From Ahaetulla prasina (lineage: Eukaryota > Chordata > Lepidosauria > Squamata > Colubridae), in NCBI RefSeq assembly GCF_028640845.1, contig NC_080548.1, forward strand, positions 15,594,814 to 15,658,813: a stretch of 64,000 bases of DNA, given 5' to 3'. Numbering within the stretch: the first letter of the stretch is position 1; every line of letters begins with the position of its first letter. Below, one piece after another: positions 58,201 to 63,762 of the stretch. Position numbers and translations under genes: made by a program. A model generated the notes under the pieces. It was not told where the DNA came from. It did no database searches and saw nothing but the letters and a program-made list of their open reading frames with translations.

Positions 58201-61200
58201 ACCAGCCAGATGTTAATACCGGATTTGGCATTTTTATCCACCTGTCTTTTCCAAGGACCTGGAATAGGCAGATGTTGTGTTTCATGGTATTAGAAGTATC
58301 ATCGCAGGATGTAAGCTGAGTAAAGCTGCCTTTTGCAATTGACTGATGGTGAATTTGCCAATGCTGATGGTATTCAAGTGGTGCTCCAGTTGCTTTGGGG
58401 TTGCATCTATGATTTACTGGTACAATGACTCTATCTTCAGCTTTTATTGCTTTGTTTCTTAGTTGTTATACTTGGGGGAGGAGGGAGACTTATGGAATGT
58501 ACAATGTTTTCCTCCAATGTGCCAGACATAACAATGATAAGGCTCCTGAGAACCAAGGCCAAATCAATGAGTCCTAGCAACGGCAGGAGGGAGTGCTGAG
58601 AAGTTTATCACCTGCTTTGGTTGGCTATCGTGAAATGTGACACAAGGGGGGTGGACAGTGTTTGTTCTTTAGGATTATACCAAAAACACAGGAATTATTC
58701 AGTGTTGGTTTCACCTTTGACTGTGCTGATATGACATGATAGACAGGAATTTTGAGGAAGCCAAGGCCTCAGAGTCTTGAATTGGTTGGGAACATTACTC
58801 GGAACCATTGGAGGTAATACTCGACTTAAAGCACTTCGTTTAGTGACCGTTCAAATGACCTATGCCCATTTTTCACCGTTGCCACCTGTGCAGCATCCCT
58901 GTGGTCATGTGATCAAAATTCAGATATTTGGCAATTGGTTCGTGTTTATGACCATTACCGTGTCCCAGAGTCATGTGATCCTCTTTTGCGACCTTCTGCC
59001 AAGCAAAGTCAATGGGGAAGCCACATTCACTTAACAACCGGGCGACTAACTTTATAAACTGCAATGATTCACATCACAACGGAGGCAGGAAAGGTCGTAA
59101 AATGGGCCACTTCACAAATGCCTCGCTTAACAACAGAAATTTTGGGCTCCAAAATTGTGGTCGTAAGTCAAGGACTACCTGTACTGCCTTTGCTTTCTTT
59201 TACCACCTTCGTTCTATTTCTCTGAGCTGCGGTGGCGCAGTGGTTACAGTGCAATACTGCAGGCTCCTTCTGCTGACTGCCGGCTGCCTACAATTTGGTA
59301 GTTTGAATCTCACCAGGCTCAAGGTTGACTCAGCCTTCCATCCTTCTGAAGTTGGTAAAATGAGGACCCAGATTGTTGGGGGCAATAGGCTGAATCTGTA
59401 AACTGCTTAGAGCAGGGGTGTCAAACTCAATTTCATTGAGGGCTGCGTCAGGGTTGTGGTTGACCTCGGCCAGCTGGCCGGACATGGTCAACTGGGTGGG
59501 TGTGGCCAACTGGGTGGGTGTGGCCATCTTGACGCCACTCACGGTGTGGCCATCTGGGTGGGCGTGGCCAGCTAGATGCCACTCCCCAAACTACTGGCAT
59601 GTTTCTTCTTTGCACTGGGTAGACTGGGCTGACGCGACGTGGGCCGTCCCCTTACATTTTCCAGGATGGCCCTGTGGCTAGATCCGGCCACATCCGACCC
59701 ACAAGCCTTGTGTTTGACATCCCTGATTTAGAGAGGGCTGTAAAAGCACTGTGAAGTGGTATATAAGTGCTATTGCTATTCACAGGTCTCTCCAGCTGTT
59801 ACTTATTTTTTAAAAAAAATACCTCACATCTCACTTTCCTGCTACTCACATCATTGGCATCTCCCCAACGTTCCAAAAAGAAATATAACTTAGCAATTTT
59901 TTAAAAATAATTTTTATTAAACAGATCTTTTAAAAAAAAAAAAAGAAATATTAACACTTTCATCTTTTCAACAGTTTCGCGTCAGTGATCAATACTTATA
60001 CATTTTCTCTCTCTTATCCTAATGTATCTTTTATATTTCTAATATATCATATATATATCACTATAATATATTCTATTATTCTAATTATTTTATTCATATA
60101 TATATATATACTTAGATATACATGTGTACCCAATTTCCTTTCCACATTTTTTGTTTCTTCCTATTTGTTCTTCTATTTTTACTCCTAATTTAGCCATTAT
60201 TTAATCTTTCCTTGTCCTTTTATTTTTTTTCCCCTTTTCCTCCAACCATTTATACCATCTCTCCCAGACTAGATAATATTCTGTTTCCTCTTTTTCTTGT
60301 ATCTCCTTCATAAGCTTATCCATTTCCGCACATTCCATGATTTTTCTAATTACATTGTCTTCAGATGGTATATTGTTATTTTTCCAGTTCTGTGCGTAGA
60401 CCAGGCGTAGTCAACCTTTTTATACCTACCGCCCACTTTTGTATCTCTGTTAGTAGTAAAATTTTCTAACCGCCCATCGGTCCACAGTAGTGCACCGTGT
60501 ATTGTCATCTGCGCATGCCTTTCGCGCATCGTGGATTGGGTTTGGGGGTGGGGGGCGCCGGCTACCAGCTCTGCTTGTCTGTTACAACTGGGTGGTGTGG
60601 GGGGAGATGCACGAGCTATTCTGGGATGAGGCTCTTTTGTTTGCGGTCACACGATAGCGCCATTAAGTTTCACTTACGTAACGTGAACTAAACTTATGTG
60701 CGGGCGATACAAATAGTATATTTTCAGAATTTTATGAAAACCTAATGAAAATGTTTTTAAATAATGCTATGAAATTTTTTTAAAAAGTCAATTAAATTTA
60801 AAAAAAGGAAGTGCTTCAGTATCGGACAAAACCCCTACCGCCCACCATGAAAGCTGGAATGCCCACTAGTGGGCGGTAGGGACCAAGTTGACTACCACTG
60901 GCGTAGACTATTTGTGCTGCTGTAACTATGTGGATCATTAAATACCGTATTTCTTTTTCATATGACCCTGGAATTATTCCCAGTAAAAATGTTTCTGGCC
61001 TCATTTCTATATGTTGATTTATAATTTCTTTTATTTGTAATTTAATTTTTTTGCCAATATTGTTTCGCTTTATGACAGAACCACCACATATGATAGATAA
61101 TACGTTCCCTTTTGTTGTTTATATTTCCAACATAGTGGTGAAGTATTGGGGAACAATAACTTAGCAGTTTCATTTTCTCCAGGGGAAGACAAGAAAGGGA

Positions 61201-63762
61201 GTGGCCCCATCTGGCTCCGAGCAACTGGCCACAAGGACTCAATATCGGAGGACGAAATGGTGCTGAGGGAGCGCAGCTACGACTATAAATTCAGATACTG
61301 CGGTCATTGCAACACCACCACAGACATCAAAGAGGCGAACTTCTTTGGCAGGTAGGGAGCCTCCTCTCAAGGCCAAAGGTAGGGGGTGTTTTTTGTGGTG
61401 TGCTGCTATCTCCACAAATTCCTTCTGGGGGCTTTTTTAAAAAACATACGCCCACAGCATCGGCAAATGCTGGTAAGTTCCGGAACTCGTAATTTAAAAC
61501 CTAAATCCTATGTAATCCTAAATCTAAAAACCTAAAATCACTGTTCCTAATTAAAAAAAAAATCTAAATTAACTAATTTATAGATAATATTAAATAAAAA
61601 TAAACTTATCTTGCAGTAATATAAAAATACTGTATTTTTCCAAGCATAAGACACTCTGGACTATAAGACGCACCTACCTTTTGGGGGGAAGAAAACAAGG
61701 GGGAAAAAATCTTCCTCTGCCTCCCAGCAGTTTGCCTCCTTGCAGCAAACAGCTTGTTTCAGTTTCAGCATAGCCTGATTAGCACAAGGGGAAAATATCT
61801 GCCTCTACCTCCCAGCAATTTGCCTCCTTGCAGCAAACAACGAACAGTGGAGGCCGAAAATGAGGCGCGCAGAGGAGGCAATAGGCAATGGCAATCCCTG
61901 CAGCCTGAAACAGCTGATGGTCAGGAGGCCGATCCATCTGACAATCAGCTGCTTATGTTAATCAGGTTGTGCTGAAGCTGAAACTGAAACAGGCTGTTTG
62001 CTGCAAGGAAGCAAATTGCTGGGAGGCAGAGGCCAATGGGGGGAGGCTAGCGGGTGGACGGGGCTACATTCGGTAAGACACACCCAAATTTTCACCCTCT
62101 TTTAGGGGGAAAAAGTGTGTCTTATACTCCGAAAAATACGGTAGCCATAAGAGGCGGATAAGGAGCTTACTAAAAAGGCTGTCACACGGCAGCCATCTTC
62201 ACATCTTCTGGGGGCTTTTCACTTGGCCGAAGTGATGCAATAGTTACCGTATATACTCGAGTATAAGCCGAGTTTTTCAGCACGTTTTTTGTGCTGAAAA
62301 ACGTCCCCTCGGCTTATACTCGGGTCTATACGGCTTATACTCGAGTTTTTTTTTTTAAAGCCCCTCGGCTTATACTCGAGTATATACGGCTTATACTCGA
62401 GTTTTTTTTTTTTTCTTTTTTTCACATTTTACCGGACGGCGCGGGGAAGCCCTGCCGGTGCAGTGAGAGGGCGGGGCGGGGGAGCCGCCAGCCTTCTCAG
62501 CTGAGGGAGGGAGGGTTTCCCCGACCGGTAGCTGCCTCATTTCCCACCCTCGGCTTATACTCGAGTCCCCAGTTTACCCCAGTTTTTGGGGTAAAATTGG
62601 GGACCTCGGCTTATACTCGGATCGGCTTATATTCGAGTATATACGGTAATTATAAGGCAGCATTTCTCAACCTCAGCCACTTGAAGATGTGTGGACTTCA
62701 ACTCCCAGAATTCCCCAGCCCCAGCTTGGCTGACTGGGGAATTCCAGGAGTTAAAGTCCAGACATCTTCAAGCGACCGAGATTGAGAAATATAGCTGGTC
62801 TTTGAACTTACAGCAGTTCGTTTAGTGACCGTCCAAAGTTACAATGGCACTGTAAAAAGTGACTTAAGACTGTTTTTCACACTTAAGACGGTTGAATCAT
62901 TCTCGTGGTCACCTGATTAAAATTCAGATGTTTGGAAACTGGTTCATATTTAGGATGGTTACTATGTCCCTAGGTCATGTGTTCCCCTTTTGTGACCTTC
63001 TGACAAACAAAGTCAACGGGGAAGCCAGATTCACTTAACAACCATTGTTACTAAGTCAACAACCGCAGTGATTCACTTAACAACTGCGGCAAGGAAAAGT
63101 AGTAAAATGGGACAAAACTCACTTAACAAATGTCTCGCTGAGCAACATAAATTGTGGCCCTAAATTGAGGATTACCTGTACTTGGTTAAATTCCTAGACT
63201 AGTTTATTGGAGGATTTTGGACCAGTCCTTTTTTCACTCAGCCCAAATTACTGGTCAAGAGCCGTGATGGCGCAGTGGTTAGAATGCAGTATTGCAGGCT
63301 AATTCTGCCGACTGCCAGGAGTTCGATCCTGACTGGCTCAAGGTTGATTCAGCCTTCCATCCTTCTCAGGTCAGTAAAATGAGACCCAGATTGTTAGGGG
63401 CAATATGCTGACTCTGTAAACTGCTTAAGAGAGGGCTGTAAAGCACTATATGAAGCAGTATATAAGTCTAAATGTTGGTTAATTAGTACTACTCGGTGTC
63501 ATGTTTGAGGGAGAAGGAAACTTTTCGTGCATCCAACCACTAAACATGCTATTTTTGATTGCCTCCTAGCAATGCGCAGTACATCATTAGTGGCTCCGAT
63601 GATGGTTCCTTCTTTATCTGGGAGAAAGAAACAACTAATCTGGTGCGAGTGCTTCAGGGTGACGAGTCGATCGTGAACTGCCTCCAGCCCCACCCGAGCT
63701 ACTGCTTCCTGGCCACCAGTGGCATCGATCCAGTGGTACGGCTTTGGAATCCCAGGCCAGAA
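37608..63762 (+). CDS. WDTC1: WDTC1: WD40 and TPR protein (14 coding exons, 3' end outside)
   Basis: WDTC1 (adipose/DCAF9) is a DDB1-binding substrate receptor of the CUL4 E3 ubiquitin ligase that restrains fat accumulation. Coding exons are 37608-37655, 39272-39355, 41415-41461, 43911-44022, 45217-45404, 46500-46682, 48312-48406, 48758-48873, 51100-51175, 53988-54084, 55363-55536, 57377-57612, 61183-61351 and 63570-63762. All have AG/GT borders and compatible phases, and they sum to 1818 bases (606 codons) without a stop. The order is an N-terminal helix, WD40 blades (about 45-300), a Ser/Gly-rich linker, three TPRs (about 357-475), a CGHC motif (about 530) and the last WD40 repeats (541-606). 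Human WDTC1 is about 677 residues, so one terminal coding exon should follow past 64000. The protein is strongly conserved to what I recall of the human sequence. Confidence 0.95.
38285..38517 (-). mobile_element. Penelope-like element tail
   Basis: AGAAGCTTCTTCAGTTCTG, AGATAAACCTCCAAGTGG and the promoter-distal GTTGTCCCTAAGGTGC blocks are shared, in inverse or direct form, with the remnant at 24606-25212. No coding part remains. Confidence 0.5.
38829..39075 (+). repeat. Tandem direct repeat (two units of about 130 bp)
   Basis: The block from ATTAAACATGAAACTCAGTC to GGTTGATACGGATTGC is repeated from about 38972 with a few substitutions. Each unit contains CAAAAATGCATCACAAAT. Confidence 0.8.
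39080..39152 (+). repeat. (ATT)n microsatellite
   Basis: About 20 ATT units follow a poly-T run. Confidence 0.95.
39272..39355 (+). CDS. WDTC1: WDTC1 coding exon 2 of 14
   Basis: 28 codons in phase 0/0, residues 17-44 (EKGALSFERHYHVTDPF and so on). Acceptor TTTATAG, donor GTAAGT. It leads directly into the first WD40 blade. Confidence 0.93.
39504..39641. mobile_element. Short palindromic DNA element (CCCCAAAATAAG family)
   Basis: It starts ATGTTTCCCCAAAAATAAG and ends in the inverse CTTATTTTGGGGGAAACAGG. It is about 138 bp with a single central region. Confidence 0.7.
40191..40785. mobile_element. Family T element split by a Family V insertion
   Basis: It begins GCAGGTAGATCTTGATTTAC and ends GGTCAAGGATTACCTGTAG. 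Removing 40271-40474 and one target copy rejoins TGAGTTTTGCC to TCATTTTATGACC, the usual family sequence. Confidence 0.75.
40271..40474 (-). mobile_element. Family V hAT-like element, nested
   Basis: The 8-mers GTTTTGCC (40263-40270) and ATTTTGCC (40475-40482) match at 7 of 8. It begins CAGTGGTGAAATTC and ends GATTTCACCCCTG. It has a single unit of the internal repeat. Confidence 0.85.
40963..41097. mobile_element. Family H hairpin element in WDTC1 intron 3
   Basis: Perfect 8-bp target duplications CTCTAGAA at 40955-40962 and 41098-41105. The arms of about 60 bp differ at very few positions. Confidence 0.92.
41415..41461 (+). CDS. WDTC1: WDTC1 coding exon 3 of 14 (47 nt)
   Basis: A short exon encoding GHAGCVNCLEWNEKG plus two bases of the next codon, the GH start of WD40 blade 1. 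Acceptor TTTTTTAG, donor GTAAGC. Confidence 0.92.
41617..41885 (-). mobile_element. Family R SINE, reverse orientation
   Basis: Minus-strand order is the head with GACTCAGACTGCTAAGACAG, B-box region GGTTCAAATCCC, the Family S-like middle, then GCCGCCCTGAGTCTTCGG and a GGGCGGGATATAAATG tail. It is continuous where the 27945 copy carries a hairpin. Confidence 0.75.
42161..42528 (+). mobile_element. hAT-like element (GCAACCCGCGGCTC family)
   Basis: Perfect 8-bp target duplications GTCTAAGT lie at 42153-42160 and 42529-42536. The ends CGGGTGTCTGCAACCC and TTGCAGACCCATG are inverted. Related copies are at 16930-17341 and 54150-54468. Confidence 0.85.
43016..43225. mobile_element. hAT-like element, first of an abutting pair
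   Basis: It is flanked by CTCTAGAT at 43008-43015 and again at 43226-43233. The ends CAGTAGTTCCCATTATTTG and TCTGGGGACCCTTG are inverted copies of a CAnnGGTCCCCA-type terminus. Confidence 0.8.
43234..43668. mobile_element. hAT-like element (CAGTGATGGCGAACC family), second of the pair
   Basis: The left target copy CTCTAGAT (43226-43233) is the right target copy of the preceding element. The right copy is CTCTATAT (43669-43676). The ends CCATGATGGTGAGCCTATGG and GTTGTCCATCACTG are inverted. The interior is G-rich with GCATGCATGC and GGGGGGGG runs. Confidence 0.85.
43911..44022 (+). CDS. WDTC1: WDTC1 coding exon 4 of 14
   Basis: Completes blade 1 (LLASGSDDQHTIVWD) and starts blade 2 with GHTANIFSVK. 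Acceptor CTTTTCAG, donor GTGGGT. Residues about 60-97. Confidence 0.95.
44035..44644 (-). mobile_element. Solo LTR, reverse orientation
   Basis: The ends read TGTTGGCC and CCACAACA on the plus strand, giving TGTTGTGG...CCAACA on the minus strand. Flanks share ATTT. The minus strand carries a polyadenylation signal AATAAAG near its 3' end (about 44085). A 90-codon acidic frame (44368-44640) contains AMESDSDEAEEEHGP. No gag/pol/env is present. Confidence 0.65.
44671..45055. mobile_element. Family T element
   Basis: It starts AGGTAGTCCTCAACTTAC and ends AAGCTGAGGACCACCTGTAG, the clearest pair of inverted ends in the family within this window. Confidence 0.75.
45217..45404 (+). CDS. WDTC1: WDTC1 coding exon 5 of 14
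   Basis: Residues 98-159 plus two bases. ILITGAADSKVHVHDLTVK ends blade 2, and MFGDHKNRVKRIATAP followed by WSAAEDGLI forms blade 3. Acceptor TTCCACAG, donor GTACAG. The split Arg codon is completed by the next exon. Confidence 0.95.
45560..45813 (+). mobile_element. Short solo LTR
   Basis: Target duplication TTACT at 45555-45559 and 45814-45818. The ends are GTGAGAACC and GGTGCA. A CAATAAACTG polyadenylation signal at about 45757 is followed by TTTGTTTTCTATGGG, as in an R-U5 region. No internal retroviral sequence is present. Confidence 0.6.
45950..46145. mobile_element. hAT-like element, first of an abutting pair
   Basis: CTCTAAAA flanks it at 45942-45949 and 46146-46153. It contains CCAACCTTTTGGGCACCAGG and GGATCGGTTCCATGG, phrases typical of hAT-Charlie-type elements, and ends GGGGAGCCTTG. 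Confidence 0.8.
46154..46262. mobile_element. Family H hairpin, second of the pair
   Basis: The left target CTCTAAAA (46146-46153) is shared with the preceding element. The right copy at 46263-46270 is identical. The hairpin tip is shortened compared with the others. Confidence 0.9.
46500..46682 (+). CDS. WDTC1: WDTC1 coding exon 6 of 14
   Basis: Blade 4: QYDLRENSKHSEVLIDL, then LAVGASGPFVRIYDIRM (residues about 160-220). Acceptor TTTTTTTAG, donor GTAACA. Confidence 0.95.
46852..46953. repeat. Perfect inverted repeat, 24-bp arms
   Basis: CTGAGCTTGCTTGTTTTC (from 46852) and its inverse GAAAACAAGCAAGCTCAG (to 46953) flank about 54 bp. The sequences just outside (GGGGTCCTCAGTG and CCCAGGACCCC) are also roughly inverted. 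Possibly a Penelope-type terminal structure. Confidence 0.75.
47194..47584. mobile_element. Family T element
   Basis: Begins TATAGGAAGATCTTGACTTA and ends GTTGGGGGCTTCCTGG. More divergent than the copy at 44671. Confidence 0.6.
47669..48112. mobile_element. CCCCAAAATAAG-family element split by Family V
   Basis: Starts GCTTCCCCAAAAATAAGACC and ends GTCTTATTTTGGGGGAATC. Removing 47825-48027 and one target copy joins GGGCTTATTTTGGGGGTAGG to GCTTCTATTACG. Confidence 0.65.
47825..48027 (+). mobile_element. Family V hAT-like element, nested
   Basis: Perfect 8-bp target duplications GGGGTAGG at 47817-47824 and 48028-48035. Begins CAGGGGTGAAATTC, ends GAATTTCACCCCTG. The internal repeat is present once. 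Confidence 0.88.
48312..48406 (+). CDS. WDTC1: WDTC1 coding exon 7 of 14
   Basis: Encodes KSMKQNPVAGVHTFCDRQK and then PLPDGAAQYYVA, the linker before blade 5 (residues about 221-252). Acceptor GCCTTAG, donor GTAAGA. Confidence 0.94.
48407..48757 (+). other. WDTC1: WDTC1 intron 8
   Basis: Short intron of 351 bp, T-rich before the acceptor. No repeat recognised. Confidence 0.85.
48758..48873 (+). CDS. WDTC1: WDTC1 coding exon 8 of 14
   Basis: HLPVKLPDYNNRLRVLVATY and VTFSPDGTELLVNMGGEQ form the start of blade 5 (residues about 253-291). Acceptor TCTGTAG, donor GTAATC. Confidence 0.95.
48940..49228 (+). mobile_element. Retroelement 3' end with CGCCCTGAGTC tail and (AAAT)n
   Basis: It begins with a remnant GCTCAAGACTTTCTTTTC (LKTF-type frame, as at many LINE C-termini) and an AT-rich 3' UTR. 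GCTGTACACCGCCCTGAGTC then runs into about 19 AAAT units (49149-49228). It is the longest copy of the tail also seen at 24025 and 50739. Confidence 0.6.
49229..49545 (+). mobile_element. CR1-type LINE 3' UTR
   Basis: CCCATCACTGGAGGTTTTTA, then GGAGCTGGACTAGAAGACC and CCAACTCCGTTATTCTGTTA follow the conserved order of the CR1 3' end known in birds and reptiles. It begins in ATCTAAGGGGCTTCCAC. Confidence 0.75.
49916..50105. mobile_element. Family T element, right half missing
   Basis: Starts CAGGTAGTCCTTGACTTACG and breaks off after AAGCAAATCCAGCTTCC. Confidence 0.6.
50272..50406. mobile_element. Family H hairpin element in WDTC1 intron 9
   Basis: Perfect 8-bp target duplications GTTTAGAT at 50264-50271 and 50407-50414. 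Confidence 0.92.
50739..50806 (+). mobile_element. Retroelement 3' tail (CGCCCTGAGTC type)
   Basis: GGCTGTACACCGCCCTGAG, then GAAGGGCGGTATAAAAATTTG and AAATAAAT. Like the copy in the SLC9A1 island, it is short. Confidence 0.75.
51100..51175 (+). CDS. WDTC1: WDTC1 coding exon 9 of 14
   Basis: VYLFDLTYKQRPYTFLLPKK and CHTPG: end of blade 5 and start of the linker (residues 292-316). Acceptor ATTTTTAG, donor GTAAGA. Ends in phase 1. Confidence 0.94.
51510..51752 (-). mobile_element. Family S SINE, reverse orientation
   Basis: Minus strand: GAGCTGTGGTGGCGCAATGG head (from 51751), CCAGATTGTTGGGGACAATA middle and the TAAAAGCACTATGAAGC tail. Confidence 0.8.
51781..52157. mobile_element. Mariner-like short element (CTCGAGTATAAGCCGA family)
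   Basis: Flanked by TA (51779-51780 and 52158-52159), the Tc1/mariner target. The ends CCCGTATATACTCGAGTATA and TATACTCGAGTATATACGG are inverted. Internal extra copies of the end motif occur at 51863 and 52077. Confidence 0.75.
52494..52890. mobile_element. Family T element
   Basis: Starts ATAAGTCCTCGACTTACAAC and ends AGGATGAGGACTATTTGTA. Confidence 0.65.
53170..53521 (+). mobile_element. CR1-type LINE 3' UTR
   Basis: TTGGACTAGATGACCTAAGG then CCTTTCAACTCTGTTAATCTG close it, as at 49545. It is slightly longer at its 5' side (AAAGAATGACCAGGG). Confidence 0.75.
53988..54084 (+). CDS. WDTC1: WDTC1 coding exon 10 of 14
   Basis: VQNGKTSANGVSNGIHLHSN and GFRLSEGRAHI: the Gly/Ser/Asn-rich linker between WD40 and TPR parts (about 317-348). 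Acceptor CCCTCAG, donor GTAAGG. It is the least conserved part of the protein compared with what I recall of human. Confidence 0.92.
54150..54468 (+). mobile_element. hAT-like element with transposase N-terminal remnant
   Basis: The left end GTTCAGCAACCCTGGATCC and right phrase TTTATGAGTGTTTAAGGTTG match the family at 42161. Between them, an ATG at 54295 opens MDKSKKRKVSEENRIFN, which resembles the N-terminus of BED-finger hAT transposases. It jumps directly to SSFVAAQEIVRHGKSF, typical of a position beyond the BED finger. The BED cysteines are missing, so this is an internally deleted, non-functional copy. Confidence 0.6.
54477..54785 (+). mobile_element. Family V hAT-like element
   Basis: Target duplications TTGCCAAC (54469-54476) and TTGCTAAC (54786-54793), 7 of 8. 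Begins CAGAGATGGGTTTCAGC, ends GAAACCCACCACTG. Inserted at the right end of the previous element. Confidence 0.85.
55046..55179. mobile_element. Family H hairpin element in WDTC1 intron 11
   Basis: Target duplications CCCTAAAC (55038-55045) and CCATAAAC (55180-55187), 7 of 8. Confidence 0.9.
55363..55536 (+). CDS. WDTC1: WDTC1 coding exon 11 of 14 (TPR 1)
   Basis: Residues about 349-406. ANEAFACQQWTQAIQLYSRA is TPR helix A/B, then NAMLYGNRAAAYMKRK. The consensus positions (W, A, G, Y, A, P) of a TPR unit are visible. Acceptor TTTCTGCAG, donor GTAAGT. A split Trp codon follows. Confidence 0.95.
55998..56275 (+). mobile_element. tRNA-derived SINE (third type)
   Basis: Head GGCGCAATGGCTCAAC, then TAGATAAATAGGTACCACTT, then CATGCTGGCCATATGAC and GTGTCGCCCCCTAGAGTC. 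This block order is familiar from a squamate SINE family distinct from Family S. Confidence 0.65.
56330..56540 (-). mobile_element. Probable LINE fragment, antisense
   Basis: The minus-strand frame (56189-56464) reads VDLQAAVTYTVSWVDKISRL and so on, with a downstream IIKNHKKEKVKIFWT. The general layout suggests the end of a reverse transcriptase, but the family cannot be fixed by eye. Confidence 0.35.
56547..57038 (-). mobile_element. Solo LTR, reverse orientation
   Basis: On the minus strand it begins TGTTACATTGTAGGAAG and ends ATGTTTCTTCCAACA. A TATA-type GGGTATAAAACCC lies at about 56700 and an AATAAACTTTC polyadenylation signal at about 56625. No target duplication was identified and no internal viral genes are present. 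Confidence 0.6.
57164..57253. mobile_element. Family H hairpin, short form
   Basis: Perfect 8-bp target duplications AGATAGAC at 57156-57163 and 57254-57261. At 90 bp it lacks the usual central tip. Confidence 0.9.
57377..57612 (+). CDS. WDTC1: WDTC1 coding exon 12 of 14 (TPR 2-3)
   Basis: Residues about 407-485: DGDHYDALRDCLRAISLNP, AHFRLARCLFELKYVAEALE and CLDDFKGKFPEQAHSSA, giving two further TPR units. The end ALFSKSDNG continues into the acidic/basic linker. Acceptor TTTTGCAG, donor GTGAGG. Confidence 0.95.
57824..57880. mobile_element. Family H half element
   Basis: Only the right arm is present: CTGGGAGTTGAAGTCCAC to GTTGGAGACCCCTG. The left arm is lost, so it cannot fold by itself. 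Confidence 0.75.
58811..59182. mobile_element. Family T element
   Basis: Starts GAGGTAATACTCGACTTAAA and ends TAAGTCAAGGACTACCTGTA. Confidence 0.7.
59218..59783 (+). mobile_element. Family S SINE split by a hAT-like element
   Basis: Head GAGCTGCGGTGGCGCAGTGG, middle CCAGATTGTTGGGGGCAATA, then a break at GCTTAGAG (59412). It resumes at AGGGCTGTAAAAGCACTG and ends TAAGTGCTATTGCTATT. Confidence 0.85.
59413..59725. mobile_element. hAT-like element nested in SINE
   Basis: The ends CAGGGGTGTCAAACTC and GTTTGACATCCCTG are inverted. The target duplications are GCTTAGAG (59405-59412) and ATTTAGAG (59726-59733), 6 of 8. It is GC-rich inside, with GGTGGGTGTGGCCAACTGG-like phrases. Confidence 0.85.
59880..61135 (-). 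mobile_element. L1-clade LINE 3' end, antisense
   Basis: Minus-strand frames give MWWFCHKAKQYWQK (about 61050-61100) and MRPETFLLGIIPG followed by IHIVTAAQIVYA (60910-61000). These are L1 ORF2 C-terminal motifs, comparable to those at 1-331. The rest of the ORF and the AT-rich 3' UTR extend down to 59880. It is interrupted by the hAT element at 60402-60900. Confidence 0.75.
60402..60900. mobile_element. hAT-like element nested in the antisense L1
   Basis: Perfect 8-bp target duplications GCGTAGAC at 60394-60401 and 60901-60908. The ends CAGGCGTAGTCAACC and AGTTGACTACCACTG are inverted. The subterminal TACCGCCCAC motif recurs near both ends. Confidence 0.9.
61183..61351 (+). CDS. WDTC1: WDTC1 coding exon 13 of 14
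   Basis: Residues about 486-541: EDKKGSGPIWLRATGHKDSI, then SEDEMVLRERSYDYKFRYCG and HCNTTTDIKEANFFG. The CGHC motif could bind metal, but this is only inferred. Acceptor TTCTCCAG, donor GTAGGG. The stretch before KDSISEDE differs most from what I recall of human. Confidence 0.94.
61630..62141. mobile_element. Mariner-like short element (CTGTATTTTTC family)
   Basis: Flanked by TA (61628-61629 and 62142-62143). The ends CTGTATTTTTCCAAGCATAA and TTATACTCCGAAAAATACGG are imperfect inverted repeats. The interior contains a second inverted pair around TTGCTGCAAGGAAGCAAATT-like arms. Confidence 0.75.
62247..62646. mobile_element. Mariner-like short element (CTCGAGTATAAGCCGA family)
   Basis: Flanked by TA (62245-62246 and 62647-62648). 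The end motif CTCGAGTATA is repeated at least five times inside, so this copy looks rearranged compared with 51781-52157. It holds a CpG-rich insert at 62430-62530. Confidence 0.75.
62660..62796. mobile_element. Family H-related hairpin (CATTTCTCAACC type)
   Basis: The arms CATTTCTCAACCTCAGCC and its rough inverse GACCGAGATTGAGAAATA share the GTGGACTTCAACTCCCAG core with Family H, but the ends match the 17350 element. No clean target duplication. Confidence 0.65.
62797..63180. mobile_element. Family T element
   Basis: Starts GGTCTTTGAACTTACAGC and ends TAAATTGAGGATTACCTGTA. Confidence 0.65.
63260..63482 (+). mobile_element. Family S SINE
   Basis: Head GAGCCGTGATGGCGCAGTGG, B-box GAGTTCGATCC, CCCAGATTGTTAGGGGCAAT, and an end near TATAAGTCTAAATG. 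Lies just upstream of the last exon in the window. Confidence 0.8.
63570..63762 (+). CDS. WDTC1: WDTC1 coding exon 14 of 14 visible (C-terminal WD40)
   Basis: Residues about 542-606: NAQYIISGSDDGSFFIWEK and then FLATSGIDPVVRLWNPRPE, the final WD40 repeats that close the propeller. Acceptor CCTCCTAG, donor GTAAGA after GAA, phase 0. The terminal exon with the tail and stop is not in the window. Read-through past the donor reaches a stop at about 63886, which is intronic. Confidence 0.95.

Larger units (their letters stand above)
57613..61182 (+). other. WDTC1: WDTC1 intron 13
   Basis: The largest downstream intron. It carries half a Family H hairpin, Family T, a SINE split by hAT, and an antisense L1 split by another hAT. 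57900-58800 looks unique. Confidence 0.8.
61352..63569 (+). other. WDTC1: WDTC1 intron 14
   Basis: Contains two mariner-like palindromic elements in a row, a Family H-related hairpin, Family T and a Family S SINE. Confidence 0.8.
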
